From Azolla caroliniana (taxonomy: Eukaryota > Polypodiophyta), in NCBI GenBank assembly GCA_043228905.1, contig JBHGNT010000006.1, forward strand, positions 8,618,001 to 8,682,000: a stretch of DNA of 64,000 nucleotides. Direction: 5' to 3'. Below, in pieces: positions 57,941-64,000 of the stretch; position 1 is the first letter of the stretch; each line of letters begins with the position of its first letter. Both the position numbers and the translations under genes were made by a program. Under the pieces are notes generated by a model. That model was not told where the DNA came from, searched no databases, and was given only the letters and a program-made list of their open reading frames with translations.

Positions 57941-60900
57941 CCTTCGACTGGCTCAGGGCGTCGAGCGGGTGGCCGAGACCTCGTGGTGCGAGAGGGCGCC
58001 GTAACGGCGGCTGGTGGTTACCTTCAATGAAGTTCGCTGTGCACTTACAGCTGTAACCGGGCGTGCCAAATTGTGTTACCCGTTTCTTTGGGTGAACACC
58101 TTCGATAGATCTGCGGCTATCGGTATTCAAGGGCGTGGTACGTGAAGGCTCGTAACAGAGGCGTCGCGAGAGAGACAGTGCTCAGAGAGAAAACACTAAC
58201 GAGATCTTGACAGGTGTGGGTGGCGCTCAAATCATAGGTATGAATCAAAGCACATACACATGGAGCAAACTGGGCACAATTCAGATATATTATTGCGACA
58301 GAAAAGATTACAAAACACGGCCTACGGCCAGTGACCTTACAAGATTATCTAGTTACGAGGGGCTCAGCTAGTGCTTCCGCCTATATTTTTCTTCTCTCTC
58401 CCGACTCTGAGGTACTGTCCTTGTTTAAATAACTTTTCCCCTAATACACAGCCGAGCCGTTGGTGGTCCGTGATACTCGGACTCGGCGTTTCCTAATTTC
58501 CTAATTTTACATTTCTGTCCTCTGGACAACATGGCAAGAAAGGCCACAGGGAAAGTGAGTGCTGGAAGAAGCGCGTTGATTCGGAGAGAACCGGTTCCGG
58601 AAACGGCTCCGGACATACTGACAAGGGAAATCGGTAGTGATCGCACTACGCTGAAGATTCCGGGAGAGCCGGAGAAGGGTCTGCCTTCGTGACAAGACAC
58701 GAAGCAAACTCAATGAAACAGACCACCCCGAGATCGGACGAGGTGTGGTACGTAGACTCCGGCGCGTCAAACCACATGATGAGCCATAAGGAGTGGTTCT
58801 TGTACCTTGAAAAACCGATACAACCTGGAGTAGTCGCAACTGGAGACGACACTCTGCATCCGATCGCGAATGTCGGAGAAGTCCCCCTTAGCCATGTCGG
58901 GCAGAAAGGGAAACTCATGAACGTGCTGCACGTCCCGATAATCACGATGAACTTGGTCTCGGTCGGATAGATCGTCGACCAAGGGATGGAGGTTCAGTTT
59001 ACACACCTCGGGTGCTTCATTGAGGAAGAAGGCCGTGTGATTGCGCAAGGGTGCAGAGACGGGAGGATGTTCATCCTCGATTCCACTAACGGCGACACCG
59101 CAATGTTCGCGAAGGGACAAAAATCCGAGTCGGACATCGACTTGTGGCACAAGCGGATAGGCCACGTCAACTATCAACGGCTTCAAGATATGCAATCGAA
59201 ACAGGTAGTGTTCAGATTGCCCAAATTTAGTGGCTGAAAGGCACAAATTTGTGAAGCCTACCAGCTCAGGAAGCAACACCGACTTCCTTTCCCCAACGAG
59301 CGAAACCGGAGTCGGAACAAGCTCGACCTTATACACTCCGATGTATGGGGGCTGACACAAAACGTTAGTCTTGGTGGGAGCCGATATTTTGTCTCCTTCA
59401 TCGACGACCACATGCGGCACACGTGGATCTACCTCATTGAGAGGAAGAGCGAAGTCTTCGATTGTTTCTGGGACCTCAAAGGGTTCATGGAAACGCAAAC
59501 GAGACGAAAGATCAAGTGCTTGCGGTCGGATGGCAGGAAAGAGTACTTTTCTGGCCAATTCAACGGTTATCTACAACAAATGGGAATTCGGCGCGAATTC
59601 AGTTGTAGATACACGCCGGAGCAGAACGACGTGGCCGAGAGGAAGAATTAGTCAGTTGTGGAAGCAGCACAAGCAATGTTGGAGGAGAAGAGCTTGCCCA
59701 AGTTCTACTGGGCCGAGGCGGTAAGGACCGCGGTATACATCCAGAAACGGATCGGAGACAAAGTGTCGGCGCACGAGCTATATTTCGGAACAAAGCCGAA
59801 CTTGCGACACTTGAGGGTGTTCGGTAGCATTGCGTATGTGCATGTACCGAAGGAGAAAAGCAGGAAGCTGGACGCAAAGGCCGAGAAATGCATCTTAGTC
59901 GGTTACTTGGACGAGCAGAAGGGTTATAAGTGCTATAACCCTCGCACCAAACTAGCGCGTGTTAGCCGCGACGTTGTGTTTGACGAGTCCGCGTCCTGGT
60001 ACCAGCCCCGACTCCGAACCCCGACTCCAATCCAAGCTCTGACGATGAGGTCAGCGAGGCCAGATGCCTCCGGATGAGCCCGAAATAGAGACCCATGAGG
60101 AGAGTCCGATTTCACTCCGTTTAAGTGGACCGATTGGACGACTGTGTCGGTACGACCAGTCCGATGAAGAGCCGACGAGTAGTGGAGACTCGGCCGTGCA
60201 TTCCCCGCGCAGGAAGCCGAGGAGACGGCCTATGCGCAAAGAGAAAGGGAAGAAGAAGGTGTCGGATTCTGGCTCGGATAGGAACGAGTCAGACCGACAC
60301 GAGTCAGACTCCAAGGGAACTGGTGACGGGTCTTTAAAGGTGAAGTCCGCGTCGACCAAGAAGGCCTCGACATCGGCTAATGTGAGATTACGCCGATCTA
60401 CCCACCAGAAGAATCCTGTTTTGCGGTTCGGATACAACGAGTACATGGCGCATCATTATGCATACATGACCCGTGTAGTGGAAGTGCGTGAGCCGGAGAG
60501 CTACGGAGAAGCGGCTAAAGACCTGAATTGGCGTGCCGCGATGGAGGAAGAGATGTACGCATTGACGGAGAACGAGACCTGGGACCTGGTTGACACACCA
60601 ACATGGGTAAAACCGATTGGGTGTAGGTGGGTGTACAAGGTCAAGTACAACACCGATGGCTCGGTCAACCGGTACAAGGCTCGGCTAGTGGCAAAGGGCT
60701 ACACGCAGAAACACGGCATCGACTACGATGAGACGTTTGCACCGGTCGTCATTTTCGCGACCGTCCGTGGTTTGCTCGCATTAGCTGCAGTGAAGGGGTG
60801 GCACTTACATCAGATGGATGTAAAGAATGTGTTCCTGCAAGGTGACCTTGAGGAACAGGTGTACATGGTACAACCCCCCGAATTTCACTCCGGAACGAAG

Positions 60901-62018
60901 TCCTCGACAGTATGCCGACTGAAGAAGTCCCTTTACGGACTAAAGCAAGCCCCGCATGCCTGGAACGCGAAGATCACGCAACAACTACGTCGGATGGGCT
61001 TCGTCACGTCAAAATCGGACTCTTCCCTGTTCATCCAGAAAGGTCGACTCAGACCGGTTAGTATTTTACTATATGTTGATGACTTGGTCATCACCGGCGC
61101 CGACTAGGTGAAATCGACCGCGTGAAGCTCCAACTTGCGGCATCGTTTGACATGAAGGATCTGGGGGACCTTCATTACTTCCTCGGGATCGAAGTGATCC
61201 GTACCCCCAAAGGCATATTGATCAGCCAACGTCATTACGTGCTGAGTATGCTCTTCAAATTCGGGATGGCCGACTGTAAGTCCGTCTCGACTCCTCTGGA
61301 CAGAACCGTCAAGCTTCATCTCGATACGGGAAAGGTATGCAACCCGATGAGGTTCCGATAAATTGTCGGAAGCCTCATATACTTGACCATCACCCGACCC
61401 GACCTCAGTTATCCGGTCGGAGTGATCAATCAATTCATGGCGCGACCTACTGAGGAGCACCTTCAGTGTGCGCAACGCATACTTCGGTATGTCAACGGCA
61501 CTAAGGACCGGGGACTGCTATATCGGACCGGTGCAACCACGCAGTTAGTCAGCTACACCGATGTTGATTGGGCTGGCAACGCCGCCGATCACCGATCCAC
61601 CTCCGGATACACATTCTCCCTCGGGAGTGCCGCGATCGCGTGGAGCAGTAAGAAGCAGCCGACAGTTGCACTGTCGAGCACCGAAGCTAAGTACCAAGGA
61701 GCGGCTGTCGCGACATGCGAAGCCATATGGTTGAAGCGGCTACTTAAGGACCTGCAAGAGGAGGTGTGAGATCTTACGACGATCTACTGCGACAATCTCA
61801 GCAACATCCAGCTCGCGAAAAACCCCGTTTTTCATGCACGGACCAAGCACATTGAGGTGCACTACCATTTCGTCCGTGAGCGTGTCCTTTCCGGTGAAGT
61901 CGAACTTCAGTACGTTCCGACGGATCGGCAGCCTGCCGACATCTTCACCAAGCCTCTTGGTCTGGACAAGTTGCGGCAATTCTCAGGTGCGCTCGGATTG
62001 CGTCACCTCGACGTGCCA

Positions 62019-62562
62019 CTTGAGGGGGAGAACAGTCCCAAACGACCAAGCAAGGCAGCAGGAAAGGAGCGGAGACCGCGACACCACTGAGTCGGTTGAT
62101 TCGGTTGTCGAGTTCGACTTCGGATCGGTTGAAGAAGCCGAGGGCGGACCCACGGAAAAGTTCAGAAGCGGACAGAAGGGGAGCAGCCGAAGGAGAGAGC
62201 CGAAGCCAACCATGCATGGGGAAGATGACACCATCGAGGGCGAGAAGACCGAAGACAAGTTGGAGACGGCCAACTCGGACGAGAGCGAAAACTGATCGGA
62301 GGTAGCCGAGTCGGTTCGGATGTTTGATTCAGATACGCTGAATCAACCGAGGCCCAAGCGGAAGAAAAGGCAGCAGAAGAAGCGTCAACACCGCAACAAC
62401 AGAAGAGCTGATAAGGGCCACATGAGCAAACAAGCCGACCGGAAGGGTCGAAGCGCGTGGAGTCGAACAGGTCGTGGAGCGTGAGCGAGGCGTGAAGCCA
62501 GGAGGAACCAGAGTTGTGAGCCCGAAGATCCCGAAGAGCCTCAAGTTGAGCTTGAGGGGGAG
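62019..62562 (+). other. Copia-3 tail bracketed by two polypurine tracts
   Basis: CTTGAGGGGGAG at 62019-62030 and 62551-62562 bracket 520 bp with charged, low-complexity open frames (61834-62295). Parts resemble the Copia-2 tail, for example ACAAGCCGACCG near 62430 and 44355. No known domain is recognised. Confidence 0.75.
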
Positions 62563-63024
62563 TGTTGAGAGACAAGCTCAACATCGGCCGGATCGGCCGA
62601 AGAAGCCGAGGACCGGATCGGTTGGGACCAATCGGTTAGGCCGAATGCGTAAACCGGTACGCAGACCGGTGCGTAGGTAGGGCCGGATCGGTGCGTAAAC
62701 CGGGAGGCCGTTAGGAAAGATATTCCGTGAGGAATATATTTGGGAGTTAGTGTAGGAGCTCTTAATGAGCATTGAAGAACTGTCAGTACTTCGGTCAGTC
62801 CTTCTAGGACTTGTATAAAAGTGTTCATTGAACACACATATGTATAGAGTGTGGTGTATAGAGATTGAGTACCCCTTTTTGAATATAGTTCTTGTTTTTC
62901 CTCTCTCTCTCTCACTCTCTATGTCTCTCCCACGTATACTGCGTAAGCTCAAGCTCTCCATTAAACCTGAGTTTTCTTCCTTCTGTTCGGTCTTCATACT
63001 TGCTTCCGCACGTTACTTTTTACA
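62563..63024 (+). repeat. Copia-3 3' LTR
   Basis: 462 bp, nearly identical to 50342-50805, preceded by the polypurine tract CTTGAGGGGGAG (62551-62562). Confidence 0.93.
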
Positions 63025-63155
63025 TACACTAATTTCCTATAAAATGTAAATGAAAATAATATCCTACGTATTACAATAGATGATCTAATGGTCAAGAGCT
63101 CAACCCATATAACCTAAGGTCATGGGTTTGAGTCTTACCATATCATGACAGGAGA

Positions 63156-64000
63156 TTGCCAGTTGTTCCTGGTGCTTTGCACAACAGGTCGTGAGTGGGG
63201 AGCATTCACCATTTAGACATGTAGTCATTTCCAGGGATGGAATGTTGGTCCAAATCCAAGAGTGGAGTTTGTGGGCTTTCCGGTGAGCTTCAATCATCCC
63301 TTCCTGATTCTCATAGAAATAGAAGAATCCTAGAGTTAGTTGGGTGTCTATGATAGTCCGTAGGTGGATGTGGCAGAGATGAGGTTCCTCTTCATCCATG
63401 GTGCACCAAAACTCTATGTTATTCCAATGCTTCTTTAGTTTGTTCAGGAGGGCGTCATCTCTTATTTTAGTTACAAAACAGACTGCTTGACTACATAGGG
63501 TATCTTTGATCTTGGACTTGGACCAATCCTCTTGTGCTGGAAGCAAGAGTGGAAAAGAGATTGAGGTCATCGGTACTCCATTCTTGTGGACCGCCGATAC
63601 ATGTACCCTTATTCTGTCCACTGTCGTATGCCCTATACCTAGCCATTTCAGGGCATTTTGCGGGTATGGTTCAAGGTCCTAGCTAGATGTATCACACTCA
63701 TTTATGTATGGGAAGGTTATGATCTGAGGTGTGATATTCACACTACTGCCTTGGTTTGTTGTTTCTCCATTGGGTGCAGTTCCGTTAAAGCTCCGCATTA
63801 GGGTCTTAACATGACTAATCCTTTGCCGCTTCCCTGTTTTGTAAGCTTTAACGAGGATTTTCTCTTGTGTGTTTGGAGTCACCCTGGGCCTTTCCTTGGG
63901 GCTTAAGAAAGAACTAGGGGAGTGTTCATCTGTGGGGGGGAGCTCTTGTAGTAGATCAAAACGATTAGGGCTAACTAGCGATGAAGGATGTTGTGACTGT
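63156..64000 (-). pseudogene. LINE-B ORF1 (C-terminal part), runs off the right edge
   Basis: Minus-strand open stretches at 63100-63621 (the part left of 63151 lies in the gypsy LTR) and 63679-63882 precede ORF2 and the gypsy solo LTR. Text such as VRVHVSAVHKNGVPMTS-like strings and a DTQLTLGFFYFYENQEGM segment fit no catalytic domain; position and strand indicate the LINE nucleic-acid-binding ORF1. A stop near 63679 and the truncated N-terminus prevent a firm domain call. Confidence 0.55.

Larger units (their letters stand above)
50992..58030 (-). pseudogene. Gypsy-2 gag, split by Copia-4
   Basis: The N-terminal part lies at 57946-58030 (PLRRPLAPRGLGHPLD), and coding resumes beyond Copia-4 at 52562 (SDSAVTDQSFPVQSEASLVQ, proline-rich). 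The retrotransposon gag core at 51799-52155 has FLELFHREVPKRELLRQFF and QEPHETVAQFTIRFQDLY. An Arg/Asp-rich stretch at about 51390-51600 precedes the zinc knuckle CFKCNQPGHYATQC near 51195-51240. Text just beyond (VQTVTTRSKAQTTQWP) is typical of the start of pol in such elements, and the junction near 50992 cuts it off. No ATG is obvious in the right-hand part. Confidence 0.78.
50992..58531 (-). mobile_element. Gypsy-2 fragment: 5' LTR plus gag, pol and 3' LTR deleted
   Basis: The 5' LTR is 58074-58531 (458 bp, TGTTGTCCAGAGG...GGGTAACA on the minus strand), followed by TTTGGCACGCCCGG, a tRNA-type primer site unlike the copia one, at about 58059-58072. A leader and gag follow, interrupted by Copia-4. 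The element ends abruptly near 50992, before protease and RT, fused to Copia-3 gag. Confidence 0.8.
50878..62018 (+). pseudogene. Copia-3 gag-pol remnant, interrupted
   Basis: Gag opens MDRGMASSLPTEKLDR at 50878 and stops at the Gypsy-2 junction near 50992. It resumes at 58532 with the second half of a CCHC knuckle (GKKGHRESEC). Protease VWYVDSGASNHMM lies near 58745. Integrase shows SFIDDHMRH near 59395 and RSDGRKEYFSGQF near 59527, with a TAG at about 59649. RT at 60064-61107 is open for 347 codons with [32 protein letters not shown] and LLYVDDLVITG, then TAG. RNase H at 61383-61769 contains DVDWAGNA and SSTEAKY (the usual Glu of EAEY is Lys). It is broken by stops and small indels but is younger than Copia-2. 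Confidence 0.88.
50342..63024 (+). mobile_element. Copia-3: Ty1/copia element interrupted by Gypsy-2 and Copia-4
   Basis: LTRs 50342-50805 and 62563-63024 (TGTTGAGAGAC...TTTTTACA, about 463 bp) with the target duplication TACAC (50337-50341, 63025-63029). The primer-binding site is TGGTATCAGAGT at 50806-50817. Gag starts at 50878 and is cut after about 38 codons by Gypsy-2; coding resumes at 58532 in the zinc knuckle. It is of the Copia-2 family. Confidence 0.93.
50030..63150 (-). repeat. Gypsy-1 family solo LTR, split by Copia-3
   Basis: The parts 50030-50341 and 63030-63150 together match the Gypsy-1 LTR (TGTCAGGAACAGTAC...ATCATGACA). The target duplication GGAGA is present at 50025-50029 and 63151-63155. 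It sits between LINE-B ORF1 and ORF2. The right part keeps the tRNA-like module (63077-63138). Confidence 0.92.
44978..64000 (-). mobile_element. LINE-B: L1-type retrotransposon hosting the nested elements, extends past right edge
   Basis: The pieces are 44978-45219 (tail), 45618-50024 (most of ORF2) and 63156-64000 (ORF1). They are separated by the solo Copia-2 LTR and by the gypsy LTR nest. Pieces resume in the same order and strand, and each insertion has target duplications, so they are one element. It is less decayed than LINE-A. Confidence 0.88.

Noticed and set aside
58767-59558. 263-codon minus-strand frame
   Set aside because: It is antisense to the protease-integrase region of Copia-3; the plus strand carries the recognisable motifs.

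Overview
This is plant nuclear DNA, most likely from a flowering plant. The evidence is a spliced gene with a plant-specific DOG1 (seed-dormancy/TGA) domain, spliceosomal GT-AG introns, and several families of Ty1/copia, Ty3/gypsy (one with a chromodomain) and LINE retrotransposons. I see no CRISPR array, bacterial operon or other prokaryotic system. No species can be named from the sequence alone.

Layout. 1-3388 is a decayed copia element (Copia-0, + strand, running off the left edge) carrying a 136-bp inverted-repeat insertion. 3398-9040 is a decayed LINE (LINE-A, - strand) with a hAT-like MITE in its ORF1. 11146-14398 is a six-exon host gene on the - strand; the exons join into one 475-residue protein with an N-terminal DOG1 domain and C-terminal ankyrin repeats. 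16536-19960 is a 5'-truncated LINE (LINE-C, + strand). 22636-24225 is an intronless host gene on the - strand for a 529-residue coiled-coil protein with a C-terminal tail anchor. 24300-27130 holds microsatellites, two short tandem-repeat blocks and unassigned sequence.

From 27131 to the right edge the window is one nest of retrotransposons around a LINE (LINE-B, - strand). In the left arm the 3' tail of LINE-B carries Copia-2 (target-site duplication CCGTT). LINE tail plus Copia-2 was then tandemly duplicated through a GTGT microhomology junction. The distal copy collapsed to a solo LTR. The proximal copy received chromodomain Gypsy-1 (27364-38990), whose gag was later hit by a young, apparently intact Copia-1 (32382-38057) flanked by an unusual 320-bp target duplication. 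In the right arm LINE-B contains a gypsy solo LTR (TSD GGAGA), which contains Copia-3 (TSD TACAC), which contains a partly deleted Gypsy-2, which contains nearly intact Copia-4 (TSD CCTTC). That is a five-level nest.

The most distinctive observations are the DOG1-ankyrin domain combination, an array of short palindromes in the Copia-1 U3 that stay self-complementary although their bases differ, the 320-bp duplication around Copia-1, a 35-bp perfect hairpin insertion flanked by ATAT, and a roughly 0.5-0.6 kb tail between two polypurine tracts shared by Copia-2 and Copia-3. Names such as Copia-1 are labels for this window only. All homology calls come from motifs read by eye; no database search was run.
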